Positions 39,707 through 48,554 of a stretch of 64,000 nucleotides of DNA are shown here, one piece after another. The first letter of the stretch is position 1; each line of letters starts with the position of its first letter. A program made the position numbers and the translations under genes. The notes under the pieces are model-generated. The model saw only the letters and a program-made list of their open reading frames with translations. It searched no databases and was not told the origin of the DNA. The DNA is from CAZJHX01 sp964545715 (GTDB taxonomy: Bacteria > Myxococcota_A > UBA9042 > GCA-2863065), in NCBI GenBank assembly GCA_964545715.1, contig CAZJHX010000012.1, positions 50,526 to 114,525 of the forward strand. Reading direction: 5' to 3'.

Positions 39707-40565
39707 GCGCGCAACCTACTCGTGGCATTGGAATCCGTCAACGTCGCATCTCGCCGTGTTCTGCGCCGTGGTGCTCCTGAGCGCTATCGGGTGCAAGAAG
39801 GACACGCCACCCGCCAAGACGGCCGGCAGCCCGGGATCGACCGTTAACGCGGCGCCGCCCACGGCTCCGACCCCCACCACCGCGAAGCCCGCCGAGCCTG
39901 CCGAGCCCGCCGCGCAGCCAACACCCGCGGCGGCGCCCACCGAGAAGGCGCCGGCCGGCCCGGAGCCGACGACCGCCCCGGAGCCCGCGAAGCCCGTCAC
40001 ACCTGAGCCGGCCAAAGACCCGGCCGGCGACGTCGCCCTGCCCGCACACACCAAGCCCAAGACCCGGGTCTGCATGCGCGCGTGCAATAAAGCGCAGTCG
40101 TGCGGGACAGCCAAGGGGGCCGTCTCCGCCTGCGTCGGGGCGTGCCTGATCGCGCTAAAGGCGCCCAGGGAGAACAAGGCCGCGCTGATCACGGCGGCGG
40201 GCTTTTACGCTCAGGAGAAATGCGCGGACCTCAAGTGCAGCGACTTCGGAGAGTGCGTCTCGCGCAAGCTCGTCGGGGAGAAAGCGCTGGCTGCGGCGCC
40301 GCCGATCGCAAAGAACGAGGCGGTCCCACGATGCGAGAAGCTGTGCCACAAAGAGATGGAGTGCGACGCCGAGACCTTTGCTCAGCGTCCCGGCGGCATG
40401 CGCTCCTGCAAGAGCACCTGCGAGGCGGTGCTCACAAGCCCCCAGGACACACTGGCCGTGCAGCGGGTCGTCATGAACAAAACCTATGACTGCATCGACA
40501 AGCCGTGCGACGGCTTCGACGCCTGTGTCAAAGCCGGGTTGAGCGCGCCGGCCACCGCCCCGTAA
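39705..40565 (+). CDS. Cys-rich lipoprotein with long Pro/Ala linker
   Basis: Lipoprotein of 286 aa: hydrophobic signal (HLAVFCAVVLLSAIGC), lipidated Cys, a ~95-residue Ala/Pro/Glu/Thr linker, then a globular region with ~16 cysteines arranged in two similar halves (CMRACNKAQSC...CVGACL and CEKLCHKEMEC...CKSTCE, followed by KCSDFGEC and PCDGFDAC). The two halves look like an internal duplication. No family recognised. The ATG shares the palindrome GCATGC with the divergent NYN gene start; the frame is open upstream to 39609 but the extension has no signal. Confidence 0.72.
   Translation: MRATYSWHWNPSTSHLAVFCAVVLLSAIGCKKDTPPAKTAGSPGSTVNAAPPTAPTPTTAKPAEPAEPAAQPTPAAAPTEKAPAGPEPTTAPEPAKPVTPEPAKDPAGDVALPAHTKPKTRVCMRACNKAQSCGTAKGAVSACVGACLIALKAPRENKAALITAAGFYAQEKCADLKCSDFGECVSRKLVGEKALAAAPPIAKNEAVPRCEKLCHKEMECDAETFAQRPGGMRSCKSTCEAVLTSPQDTLAVQRVVMNKTYDCIDKPCDGFDACVKAGLSAPATAP
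39713..39741 (-). promoter_or_regulatory. Sigma-70 promoter of the NYN-LOTUS gene, inside the divergent lipoprotein gene
   Basis: On the minus strand TTGACG, 17-nt spacer, TAGGTT, then exactly 6 nt to the ATG at 39706. It lies wholly within the first codons of the divergent lipoprotein gene and implies a leaderless mRNA. Confidence 0.5.
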
Positions 40566-40606
40566 AGCCCTGATTTCACCCCCTCCCCAAACCCGGGGTG
40601 GGGCGC

Positions 40607-40612
40607 TATACT
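40607..40612 (+). promoter_or_regulatory. -10 element of the PP2C-CNBD gene, leaderless arrangement
   Basis: TATACT followed by 6 nt and the ATG at 40619. There is no Shine-Dalgarno in between and no strong -35. A GC-rich hairpin (CCCC...GGGG) lies just upstream. Confidence 0.45.
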
Positions 40613-40618
40613 CGGCGC

Positions 40619-41839
40619 ATGCAAGTCACATCGTTTGCGGGCACAGACGTCGGCAAAACCAGATATGTGAACGAGGACGCCTTCTATCGCGACGACGACG
40701 CCGGCCTGTACGCCGTGGCCGACGGGGTAGGCGGCAGTCGCGCAGGAGAGCGCGCCTCGGCCATGTTCTGTGAGGTGCTGGAGGAGTTCAGCGCCCCGGT
40801 CAAAGCCGCGCTGCACCGCGACGGTAGCGACCCTGACCGCCGCCAGGAGCTGCTGGGCCTGGTCGAGCGCATCTTTCAGGTCGCCAGCGACCGTATCTAT
40901 CGCAAAGCGGAGCGCGACCCGTCCTGCCGCGGGATGGCGACCACCGGGGTCGTCCTGGCCATCGGGCCGGCGGGTGCGGTCCTGGGCCACGTGGGTGACA
41001 GCCGCGCCTACTTGATGCGCCACAACTCGACCCAGCGCATGACCGTAGACCACACGCTGGCCCAGGAGATGCTGAACCAGGGGCTGATCAAACAGTCGGA
41101 GCTGGAGACCTTCCCGCACCGCAACGTGTTGGCGCGCGCCGTAGGACAGCTGCCGACCGTGCGCGTGGACACCGCCTGGCTGGATGTCGGCGACGGCGAC
41201 ACCGTCTTCCTGTGCTCAGATGGCCTGTACAACAACTGCGATCACGATCTGCGGGAGCTGCTGGAGAAGGGCGGCACCAAAGGCGCCATCGATGCGGCCA
41301 ACGCCCGGGGCGGCGAGGACAACATCACGTGCGTGATGGTGCAGATCGAGTCGGAGCACGCCGCGGACGACCCCGACGAGAACCTGGACACGCAGTCCAA
41401 GCTGATGTGCATCCAGAACCTCTTCTTGTTCCGTTATCTCAACGAGCAGGAGCTGGTCCGGGTGCTCAAGATCGTCTACGACCAGCACTATAAATCGGGC
41501 GCTGTCGTCTTCAAGGAGGGCGACCCCGGCGACGCGATGTACCTGGTCTTCTCAGGCGGCGTCGAGGTGATGAAGGGAGATCACCACCTCACCACCATCA
41601 GCACGGGCGGTCACTTCGGCGAGCTGGCGTTTATGGACGGCCACCCGCGCTCCGCGACGGTCAGCGCCATGGAGCCGACGACCCTGCTCACCATCAAGCG
41701 CAACGACTTCCGCGCACTGACGCGCACCGATCCGGTGATCGCGTCCAAGCTGCTGTGGTGCTTTGTGCTGAATATGGCGGGCCGCCTGCGCGATCTCAGC
41801 AGCAGCTACGTAAAAGCCAAAGGCACTACCAAGCGGTAG
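40619..41839 (+). CDS. PP2C phosphatase fused to a cyclic-nucleotide-binding domain
   Basis: Cytoplasmic protein of 406 aa. N-terminal PPM/PP2C Ser/Thr phosphatase with metal-binding motifs YVNEDAFY, VADGVGGS, GHVGDSRAYL, CSDGLYNN and GGEDNITCV. C-terminal cNMP-binding domain from ~residue 260: FKEGDPGDAMYLVFSGGVEV and the phosphate-binding cassette GGHFGELAFMDGHPRSATV. A cyclic nucleotide could control dephosphorylation of kinase targets. The ATG at 40619 begins the conserved phosphatase; an in-frame GTG 7 codons upstream is less likely. Confidence 0.9.
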   Translation: MQVTSFAGTDVGKTRYVNEDAFYRDDDAGLYAVADGVGGSRAGERASAMFCEVLEEFSAPVKAALHRDGSDPDRRQELLGLVERIFQVASDRIYRKAERDPSCRGMATTGVVLAIGPAGAVLGHVGDSRAYLMRHNSTQRMTVDHTLAQEMLNQGLIKQSELETFPHRNVLARAVGQLPTVRVDTAWLDVGDGDTVFLCSDGLYNNCDHDLRELLEKGGTKGAIDAANARGGEDNITCVMVQIESEHAADDPDENLDTQSKLMCIQNLFLFRYLNEQELVRVLKIVYDQHYKSGAVVFKEGDPGDAMYLVFSGGVEVMKGDHHLTTISTGGHFGELAFMDGHPRSATVSAMEPTTLLTIKRNDFRALTRTDPVIASKLLWCFVLNMAGRLRDLSSSYVKAKGTTKR

Positions 41840-41853
41840 GGGCCAATCCTGCG

Positions 41854-43302
41854 CTAATCCTTCAGCTTCACGTCTTTGAGCAGGTCGGCGAACGTGCCGA
41901 AGCTGCTGGCGCTCTTCTGGTTGGACTGCTTCCACTGATCGATGTTGGCGGCCTCTTCTGCGTCCTTGGCGGCGCGCGTGCTCAGGCTCATCCGGCGCTG
42001 CTCGGGATCGACGCTGAGGACGGTGCACAAGACCAGGTCGCCCGGCTTGAAGTGCCGCGCCAGGTCGGTGCCCTGCGGGTGGTCGGTCTCGCTCCCGGGC
42101 AGCAGCGCGGTGACGCCGGGCGCGACCTCGACAAAGATGCCGAACGGCGCGACCCGCTCGACACGGCCTCGGACCGCGGTGGCCAGGGGGAAGTCGGTCA
42201 GCACGTTCTCCCAGGGATCGCCCTCGACCTGCTTCATGCTCAGCGCGATGCGGCGCTTCACGCTGTCGATCTCGAGCACGGTCACTTTGACTCGCTCGCC
42301 GACGGACGTGATCTCGTTAGGATGCCGGATGCGCCGCAGGTGCGTGATCTCGGAGATGTGCACCAGGCCCTCGGTGCCGGGCAGCACCTCGACGAACACC
42401 CCGTAGGTCTCCAAGCGGGTGACCTCGCCGTCGATGGTATCGCCCACCTTGATCTCGGTGCCGATGCGACGCCACGGATCCCCGTCGGCGGTCTTCATGC
42501 TCAGCCCGATCCGCTTCTTCTCCAGATCGATCTCCAGCACGGTCACCGTGACCTCCTGGTCGACCGCCACCAACTCGGACGGATGGCCCAGGCGGCTCCA
42601 CTGCATCTCGCGGATGTGCACGAGACCGTCGACGCCACCGATATCCACGAAGCAGCCGTAGTCCTGCACCGACGTGACACGGCCCTTGCGGCTGTCACCG
42701 ACCCGGATCTCCGCCCACAGCTTTTCGGCGTGCTCCTCCCGCTCGCGCCGCAGCAGGTTGGCGCGACTGACCACGAGCCGCTTGCCACGCGCGTCGAACT
42801 CCATGATCAAAAAGCGCTCGGTGCGCCCGATCCAGGCGTCCAAGTCCTCGATGGACTCGATGGCGAGGTGGCTGACGGGCATGAACGCCTCCTGGCCCGC
42901 GACCGTGACCTCGAAGCCGCCCTTGTTGCGCCCGCTGATGCGCCCCTCGACCGGCAGGCCCATCTCGTGCGCGTCCGCCAGCAGCTCTTTGCCGCGCGCG
43001 TCGCTGGCCAGCGTCCGGCTCAGCCGGATCTCGCCGCCCGTGGAGATGACAATGGCCTCCACCTCGTCGCCCACGGTCACGTCCAGGTCTTCCAGCTCGC
43101 GCGTGTCCAGGACACCCTCGGCCTTGCCGCCCAGGTCGATAAAGGTCGATTCGCCTGCGATGCTGATGATGCGTCCCTTCACCAAATCGCCGCGATCGAC
43201 CCGCGGACCCGTGTTGCCGGCGCCCATATCCGCCATGAGGGCCTCGAACTCGAGCTCCTCGTCGCTGGGCATTGTGATCTTCGTGTAGTCCTTGGGCATC
43301 AT
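41854..43302 (-). CDS. S1-domain RNA-binding protein (ribosomal protein S1-like)
   Basis: Protein of 482 aa with five consecutive S1/OB domains, each with the G-x-V-x-[RS]...G-x-F-V-[DE] pattern: VKGRIISIAGESTFIDLG, VEGRISGRNKGGFEVTV, RKGRVTSVQDYGCFVDIG, IDGEVTRLETYGVFVEVL and VRGRVERVAPFGIFVEVA. Canonical bS1 has four to six repeats and a slightly different N-terminus, so this may be bS1 or a paralogue. Two adjacent ATGs (43302, 43299) follow GAGGAA; the second has the better spacing. Four nt after DUF423, likely the same transcript. Confidence 0.85.
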   Translation of the reverse strand: MMPKDYTKITMPSDEELEFEALMADMGAGNTGPRVDRGDLVKGRIISIAGESTFIDLGGKAEGVLDTRELEDLDVTVGDEVEAIVISTGGEIRLSRTLASDARGKELLADAHEMGLPVEGRISGRNKGGFEVTVAGQEAFMPVSHLAIESIEDLDAWIGRTERFLIMEFDARGKRLVVSRANLLRREREEHAEKLWAEIRVGDSRKGRVTSVQDYGCFVDIGGVDGLVHIREMQWSRLGHPSELVAVDQEVTVTVLEIDLEKKRIGLSMKTADGDPWRRIGTEIKVGDTIDGEVTRLETYGVFVEVLPGTEGLVHISEITHLRRIRHPNEITSVGERVKVTVLEIDSVKRRIALSMKQVEGDPWENVLTDFPLATAVRGRVERVAPFGIFVEVAPGVTALLPGSETDHPQGTDLARHFKPGDLVLCTVLSVDPEQRRMSLSTRAAKDAEEAANIDQWKQSNQKSASSFGTFADLLKDVKLKD

Positions 43303-43306
43303 TTCC

Positions 43307-43663
43307 TCACATAGAAAGGGCGGCGCGGGTGGTCAACGCCCACCCCACGATGAAGAGCAGGCCGCCGATGGGCGTAATCGGGCCAAAGAACTTCGCCCCC
43401 GTCAGGCTCAGCCCGTACAAACTGCCGCTGAAGAAGAGCGTGCCGACCAGAAAGCACCACCCGGCCGGATGGGCACGCGCTGTGGTCTGAGCCAGAAAGC
43501 CGACCGCCACCAGCGCCAGCGCGTGAAACATCTGGTAGCGCACCCCGACCTCGAAAACCTCGAGCATCCGCTCATCGAGACGGGATCTCAGCGCGTGCGC
43601 CCCGAACGCCCCGAGGGCGACAGACACGAGCGCGGAGATGGAGCCAACAGCAGTCCAGTTCAT
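43307..43663 (-). CDS. DUF423 (YgdD-type) small membrane protein
   Basis: Protein of 118 aa with four membrane helices and the DUF423 landmarks ALGAFGAHALR at the N-terminus, YQMFHALALV in the middle and FFSGSLYGLSL/TPIGGLLFIVGW near the end. Function unknown in the family. It lies just upstream of the S1-domain gene on the same strand. Confidence 0.88.
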   Translation of the reverse strand: MNWTAVGSISALVSVALGAFGAHALRSRLDERMLEVFEVGVRYQMFHALALVAVGFLAQTTARAHPAGWCFLVGTLFFSGSLYGLSLTGAKFFGPITPIGGLLFIVGWALTTRAALSM

Positions 43664-43742
43664 CGCTGAGGTCTGTAACAGACCGAAGACAAAAAGTTAA
43701 ACTCCATTGATCGACGTCGGCGTGTACTGGTACCAAGGTGCA

Positions 43743-45542
43743 ATGATTCGTGCAGTTTTGATCATCGCTCTGGCGAGTACGCCTCTCGCCGGCCTCGCCC
43801 AGGAATCGGGCTTCGATTACGAACCCATCGTGCAGGACGGCCTGTCCAAGCCGACCGACCTCACGTTTGTCGGTGACGCGGGCTTCATCGTTTCGGGCGC
43901 CTGCGGCCACATCTACCACGTGGGCAAGAGCGGCGCGGCCACCCAGGTCGGCAAGCTCTCCGTGCGGTGCGACTCCGAGGACGCGGGCCTGATCGGCATC
44001 GCCGTCGCAGGCGATTGGGAGACCGACGGCTGGCTGTACGTCTATTACACGCGCCAGGATCTCATCGCGCAGAAGGTCGCGCGCCTGCCTCTGTCGCGCG
44101 ACGGCGACAAGATCGTGGTCAACGACGCCGGCGAGAAGACACTTTACGAGGATCTGCCGTTCAACCTGACCCAGGTACGCAACAGCGGTGCGATCGGCAT
44201 CGGACCGGACGACATGCTGTACGTCGGCGTGGGCGACAACGGCAAAGAGCACAACGTGCAGGACGACAGCAAGCCGCACGGCAAGATCCTCAAGAGCAAG
44301 CTGAACGGCAGCAGCAGCGAGCAGTTCGCCATCGGCCTGGGCCGCCCGTTCAAGCTGGGCATCGACGGCTCCACCGGCGCGGTGTGGGTGGGCGATCGCG
44401 GCCGGCTCAGCGATGAAGAGATCTTCGTGGCGAAAGGCGGCGAGAACTTCGGCTGGCCGTCCGTGGACGAGGGCGACGTGACCGCGCCGGTCTACAAGTA
44501 CAGCGGCAACCTGGGTGCCCCCCAGGCGGTCGTTCTGGGGGCGCCGTATCGCGCGCCGGAGGGTGCTGAGTACGCCTTTCCCGAGTTCCTGGAGGGCGCG
44601 GTCCCCGTCGCGGATTACTACAGCAACTGGGTGCGCTTTCTGCAGCCCAAAGGCGACGCGTACGAGGTCTTTGACACCAGCCCCGGGCCGTCCAGCGTCC
44701 GCGCGATCGCGACCGGCAGCGACGGCGCGCTGTACTTTGTGGAGTCCACGACCGGCAAAGAGCGGGTCAGCCGGATCATCTGGAACGACGCGCCGCCGAC
44801 AGTCACGATCACCAGCCCCAAGAAGGGCGACCGCTACTCCGGCGGCCAGAAGCTGACCCTGGAGGGCACGGCCGAGGACGAGAAAGACGGCGCGATCACG
44901 GCGGGCTTTGAGTGGTCTCTGACGCTGTACGACGGGGAGGACAGCGTCGTGGATACCGCGACGGCCAAGGGCAACCCGGCGGAGTATCAGCTGCCGGCGG
45001 ACGTGGACATTCACGGCAAGCTGGAGATCCAGCTGGGCGTCAAGGACTCGGTCGGCGCCACGGGCATCGGCAAGCTGACGGTCGATCCCGAGGCGACCAA
45101 AGTGACGTACGGCTCGGACCCGGCCGGCGTCGAGATCACCGTAGACGGCGCGGCCATCACGGAGCCGACGACGATCATCTATGCGGCGGGCACCAAGGTG
45201 CAGCTGAAGACCGCGGTGGACGTCCAGCTGCCCGACGATCCGGAGCTCTACGTCTTTGACAGCTGGTCGGACGGCACCTCCGAGGCCGACGTGGAGTGGA
45301 CCGTGCCCGAGGGCGACCTGGACATGACCGCCAAATACCGCCTGCACGGAGCGCCGCCGCCCGACAGCACCGACACCAACATCGTGGTGGAGAAGCCGCC
45401 CGCGTTTGCTGAGCCTGAGGCACCGCCGCCCGAGGACGATGACGGCGGCTGCAGCACCTCCAACGCGCCCAGCTCAGGCGCGCTCCCGGCGGCGCTGGGT
45501 CTGCTGATGCTCCTGGCGTTTAGACGCCGCGTCCGATCATGA
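43743..45542 (+). CDS. Glucose/sorbosone dehydrogenase-like beta-propeller with MYXO-CTERM tail
   Basis: Secreted protein of 599 aa: signal peptide (cleavage near LAGLAQE), a six-bladed propeller like soluble aldose/sorbosone dehydrogenases (LSKPTDLTFVGDAGFIV, DAGLIGIAVAGDW, GIGPDDMLYVGVGDNG, GRPFKLGIDGSTGAVWVGDRG, GENFGWPSVDEG, SDGALYFVESTTGKERVSRI), then Ig/PKD-like beta domains. The C-terminus is a Cys (GGCSTS), a hydrophobic helix (LPAALGLLMLLAF) and RRRVRS, a MYXO-CTERM-type sorting signal that points to Myxococcota. ATG at 43743 has AAGGTG upstream. The last 23 nt overlap the convergent zinc-ribbon gene. Confidence 0.85.
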   Translation: MIRAVLIIALASTPLAGLAQESGFDYEPIVQDGLSKPTDLTFVGDAGFIVSGACGHIYHVGKSGAATQVGKLSVRCDSEDAGLIGIAVAGDWETDGWLYVYYTRQDLIAQKVARLPLSRDGDKIVVNDAGEKTLYEDLPFNLTQVRNSGAIGIGPDDMLYVGVGDNGKEHNVQDDSKPHGKILKSKLNGSSSEQFAIGLGRPFKLGIDGSTGAVWVGDRGRLSDEEIFVAKGGENFGWPSVDEGDVTAPVYKYSGNLGAPQAVVLGAPYRAPEGAEYAFPEFLEGAVPVADYYSNWVRFLQPKGDAYEVFDTSPGPSSVRAIATGSDGALYFVESTTGKERVSRIIWNDAPPTVTITSPKKGDRYSGGQKLTLEGTAEDEKDGAITAGFEWSLTLYDGEDSVVDTATAKGNPAEYQLPADVDIHGKLEIQLGVKDSVGATGIGKLTVDPEATKVTYGSDPAGVEITVDGAAITEPTTIIYAAGTKVQLKTAVDVQLPDDPELYVFDSWSDGTSEADVEWTVPEGDLDMTAKYRLHGAPPPDSTDTNIVVEKPPAFAEPEAPPPEDDDGGCSTSNAPSSGALPAALGLLMLLAFRRRVRS

Positions 45543-46587
45543 TCGCGCCGATGATCGCCAGTACGGCGAGCACGGCCAGCGTGATCTTCACCCAGCTGTA
45601 TGGCGCTGAGCCCGTCACCTCGCCGGTCTGCCCGTTGACCACGTAGGTGAACGGCTTCTCGTTGTAGCGATAGCTGGCGATCCAGATCGGCAGCAAACAC
45701 AGCTTGTACGTTTTGTTCAGATACGTCGACGTGACGTTGAGCATTCGGTGCGTATCGCCAGGCACCTTGCGCGCGCAGGCGCTATAGATCGCGGTGTCGA
45801 TCTCGGCGCGAGCATCTATCCAGCACTCCGGCATATCGCGCCGGTAGTCCTCCGCCGCCATTCCCGACAGATAATCCGGCTGATACGGCACGAGCTTACT
45901 GGTATCGAACGGCTCCAGGTCCTTCACCATGCCGGGCGCAACCGACGGCGAGGCCTGGATCAGCACGTCGTCAAAGAACTCGTGGTGGTCACCCGCAGCG
46001 GACTCCCAGCGCGTCTTGCGCACGCGCTTACCCTCGGAGTCTTTCTCGTAGTAGTGGTAGCCCGCCTGCGCCGTCCACCACGACGCAGTGAGCGCGTCGT
46101 ACGTCCAAAACGGCAGGTAGACGCCGCGCAGCCGGTCGTGCTTGGCCTGCTTTTTCAGCGCGCTGGGGCGAAACCACAGCGACGCGATCCACTTCTTGAA
46201 CTCCTCGATGCACCGCTTCTGATCCACCTGAAACGGCAGCACCGACTCCGGCTTGTGCAGATTGGTCGACTGCTCCTGCGGCACGACCTGGTTGGACCCA
46301 CAAAACGCGCAGCTGTAGGAGGTGATCTCGGGCTGCACCTCGGTCCGCGCCCCACACTTCTGGCAGTCATAGCGCTTGAGCTGGGTGTCCCAGCCGGTGC
46401 TCTGGGCCTTGTAGTCCTCGAACGCGTGCTCTTCGACAGCCTCGGCGGACTGAGGGACGGCTTCAGTGTAGTCGCAGTAGCCGCATTTCAGCTTGGCGGC
46501 GCCGGGAGCGAACGCCAGCTTGGCGCCACAGCTCTTGCAGGGAAACTCGAGCGTCGTGCCCTGTGGTGCGTCGACCGCTTCAGACAC
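45520..46587 (-). CDS. Zinc-ribbon membrane protein (SPFH-operon partner)
   Basis: Protein of 355 aa: two N-terminal zinc ribbons (CKSCGAKL...CGYCDY and CQKCGART...CAFCGSNQV), a conserved region with Trp-rich segments (LRGVYLPFWTYDA, LLPIWIASYRYNEKPFTYVVNGQTGEVTG) and a C-terminal helix (ITLAVLAVLAIIGAIMIG). This architecture accompanies SPFH/virion-core proteins in many bacteria. It is the last gene of the TerB/zinc-ribbon/SPFH operon and starts 7 nt after the second stop behind the SPFH gene. Function unknown. Confidence 0.78.
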   Translation of the reverse strand: MSEAVDAPQGTTLEFPCKSCGAKLAFAPGAAKLKCGYCDYTEAVPQSAEAVEEHAFEDYKAQSTGWDTQLKRYDCQKCGARTEVQPEITSYSCAFCGSNQVVPQEQSTNLHKPESVLPFQVDQKRCIEEFKKWIASLWFRPSALKKQAKHDRLRGVYLPFWTYDALTASWWTAQAGYHYYEKDSEGKRVRKTRWESAAGDHHEFFDDVLIQASPSVAPGMVKDLEPFDTSKLVPYQPDYLSGMAAEDYRRDMPECWIDARAEIDTAIYSACARKVPGDTHRMLNVTSTYLNKTYKLCLLPIWIASYRYNEKPFTYVVNGQTGEVTGSAPYSWVKITLAVLAVLAIIGAIMIGRGV

Positions 46588-46594
46588 GTTGGTC

Positions 46595-46657
46595 TTAGAT
46601 TTCGGCCAGGATAGCGTCGCGTTTGGCGGCGAAGGTCGCGTCGTCGATCAACCCGCC
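46595..46657 (-). pseudogene. Detached second half of the SHOCT domain of the SPFH gene
   Basis: Immediately after the TAA of the SPFH gene the same frame continues for 20 codons, beginning GGLIDDATFAAKRD and ending LAEI before another TAA (46595-46597). GLI-D-x-x-F-x-x-K is the second half of a SHOCT domain whose first half (LADGLKQLMSLH) ends the SPFH protein. The TAA at 46658-46660 therefore splits one domain. It could be a nonsense mutation, readthrough, or a sequence error. Confidence 0.75.
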
Positions 46658-47653
46658 TTAGTGCAGCGACATAAGCTGCTTGAGACCGTCAGCCAGGCTA
46701 GGCGCGGCGGGAGCGGGGGCTGCGGCAGGCGCGGGAGCGGGAGGCTGCTGCGCCACGGTGGGCTGACCCGTGTGCTGGCCCTGCACGCCGGCGGCCATCA
46801 TGTTGCCGACCATCATGTTGCCCATCGTCAGGCCCGCGCCCATGCCCATGCTCATGCCGGCCATGCCACCCGGCTGAGTGGCCGCCTCACGCATCGCTTG
46901 TGCGGCCTGGTACTGGGTAAACGTGCCCATGTTGCCGATCGCGCCCATGCTGGAGCGCTGATCGATCGCCTTCTCAACCTCCGTCGGCAGCGAGATGTTC
47001 TCGATGATGAACTTGGTCAGCTTCAACCCGAAGCTGCCGAAGTCCTCATCCATCTTGTTGCGACAGGTCTTGGCGATCTCCTCGTAGTTGCCCGCCAGGT
47101 CCAGCACCGGGATCCCGGATTTGCCCAGGGTGTTCGTAAACGCCGACACCAGCGTGCGGCGCAGCTGGCCCTCGATCTCGCTGGTCGTGAAGTGACCGTC
47201 CGTACCGACAACCTCGCGAAGGAACGTCGCCGCGTTTTCGGAGTCCACCTTGATCGCGTAGATGCCGAAGGCCCGAACGCGCACGATGCCGAAGTCCTGA
47301 TCGCGCATCATGATCGGGTTCAGCGTGCCCCACTTCATGTCGACATACTGGCGCGTGTTGACGAAATAGACCTCGCACTTGAACGGCGACTCAAACCCGT
47401 ATTTCCAGCCCTTCAGCGTGGAGAGCACCGGCATGTTCTGAGTCGTGAGATCGTATTGCCCCGGCCCGAACGTGTCCGCCAGCTGCCCTTCGTTGACGAA
47501 CAGGGCGACCTGGCCCTCCCGCACGATCAGCTTGGCGCCGTTCTTGATTTCATTATTGTGGCGGGGAAAACGCCATACCAGCGTGTCATTCGAATCATCG
47601 AGCCACTCGATGATGTCGATGAACTGCCCTTTCATCCAACTCAGAAGACCCAT
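46658..47653 (-). CDS. SPFH-domain protein (virion-core/YdjI-like)
   Basis: Protein of 331 aa: SPFH domain with family segments KNGAKLIVREGQVALFVNEGQL, YDLTTQNMPVLSTLKGW and VRAFGIYAIKV, then a Met/Gly-rich linker (MAGMSMGMGAGLTMGNMMVGNMM) and an Ala/Pro segment ending in LADGLKQLMSLH. That last piece is the first helix of a SHOCT domain, cut by the TAA at 46658. With that stop read through, the protein would end at 46595. It sits in an operon with two zinc-ribbon membrane proteins and a TerB-like protein. Confidence 0.85.
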   Translation of the reverse strand: MGLLSWMKGQFIDIIEWLDDSNDTLVWRFPRHNNEIKNGAKLIVREGQVALFVNEGQLADTFGPGQYDLTTQNMPVLSTLKGWKYGFESPFKCEVYFVNTRQYVDMKWGTLNPIMMRDQDFGIVRVRAFGIYAIKVDSENAATFLREVVGTDGHFTTSEIEGQLRRTLVSAFTNTLGKSGIPVLDLAGNYEEIAKTCRNKMDEDFGSFGLKLTKFIIENISLPTEVEKAIDQRSSMGAIGNMGTFTQYQAAQAMREAATQPGGMAGMSMGMGAGLTMGNMMVGNMMAAGVQGQHTGQPTVAQQPPAPAPAAAPAPAAPSLADGLKQLMSLH

Positions 47654-47669
47654 TAGCGTCTCTCCTTGC

Positions 47670-48554
47670 TCAAGTGCGTACGACCTCCAGAAGCTCCTGC
47701 AGCTCCTGATTTGCCGCGGCTGCCATTTGCGCCGATTGCTCTAACGATGCGATCGACGCCGCGCTGTTTGCGGCGCCGTCGCGTACGATTGTTTGTGCTG
47801 CGGTGACCGCCTTTTGGACGAACCCCACCGCGTTCTTTCCCATTCCATCTTCTACGCCGTCCGACCCCGTCGACAGAACGTCGTCCGGATCGGTGAGGCG
47901 CCCGATGATCAAGAAGCCGGTCTCCACCACATCCGCCAGCTGCGTCGCTGACGCCGGTGGCAGCTTGCCCTGAAGCGCCGCCACTTTGTCCGCAACCTGC
48001 GACACCTGGTACGGCAGCACCGCCAGCTCGGCCGGCCGCCCGAGCACAGGCATGTGACGCGCCGCGTTGTAGGCGCCCAGCGCGACCGCCGCACCACCGC
48101 CCGCCGTTAGACCGATCGTCGTGCCGATGGGCTCTACCAGCAGCCCCAACACGGTGCCGCCGGCGATGCCCAGAAACGGCAGGCCATTGCGAAAGGCCGC
48201 GCCCAACCCCAGCTTGGGAGTCGGTCCCTGGACAGCAGCCGCGTTCGTCTCTTTCTTGCCCAGCCGCTCGGCCAGCGCCGTCGCAGCGGGTCGGGTGATG
48301 CCCTCGACCACGCGCACCCGCTGACTGCCCAGCAGCTTCTCCGCCGCGGCGCGATCCACGCCATCTACCGTCGTTGCGATCACCTCGACCGCTTCGGACC
48401 GAAAGCGCATCGCCGAGACGGGTCCGGCCTCGACCGCCCAGTCCGCCCCATCCACCGCATAGATCGGCGCGCCGCCACAGCGCACGCACACGGTCAGCGG
48501 TGACGGGAGCGCGCGGCCACATGCCGCACAGTCGCGGGCCTTGCCCTCCGACAA
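47670..48554 (-). CDS. Zinc-ribbon protein with central membrane segments
   Basis: Protein of 294 aa: N-terminal zinc ribbon (CAACGRALPSPLTVCVRCGG), a hydrophobic Gly-rich region (LPFLGIAGGTVLGLLVEPIGTTIGLTAGGG region) likely to enter the membrane, and a C-terminal helical Ala/Gln-rich coil. No family recognised. It overlaps closely with the TerB-like gene (stop to start within 1 nt) and precedes the SPFH gene by 16 nt. Confidence 0.65.
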   Translation of the reverse strand: MSEGKARDCAACGRALPSPLTVCVRCGGAPIYAVDGADWAVEAGPVSAMRFRSEAVEVIATTVDGVDRAAAEKLLGSQRVRVVEGITRPAATALAERLGKKETNAAAVQGPTPKLGLGAAFRNGLPFLGIAGGTVLGLLVEPIGTTIGLTAGGGAAVALGAYNAARHMPVLGRPAELAVLPYQVSQVADKVAALQGKLPPASATQLADVVETGFLIIGRLTDPDDVLSTGSDGVEDGMGKNAVGFVQKAVTAAQTIVRDGAANSAASIASLEQSAQMAAAANQELQELLEVVRT

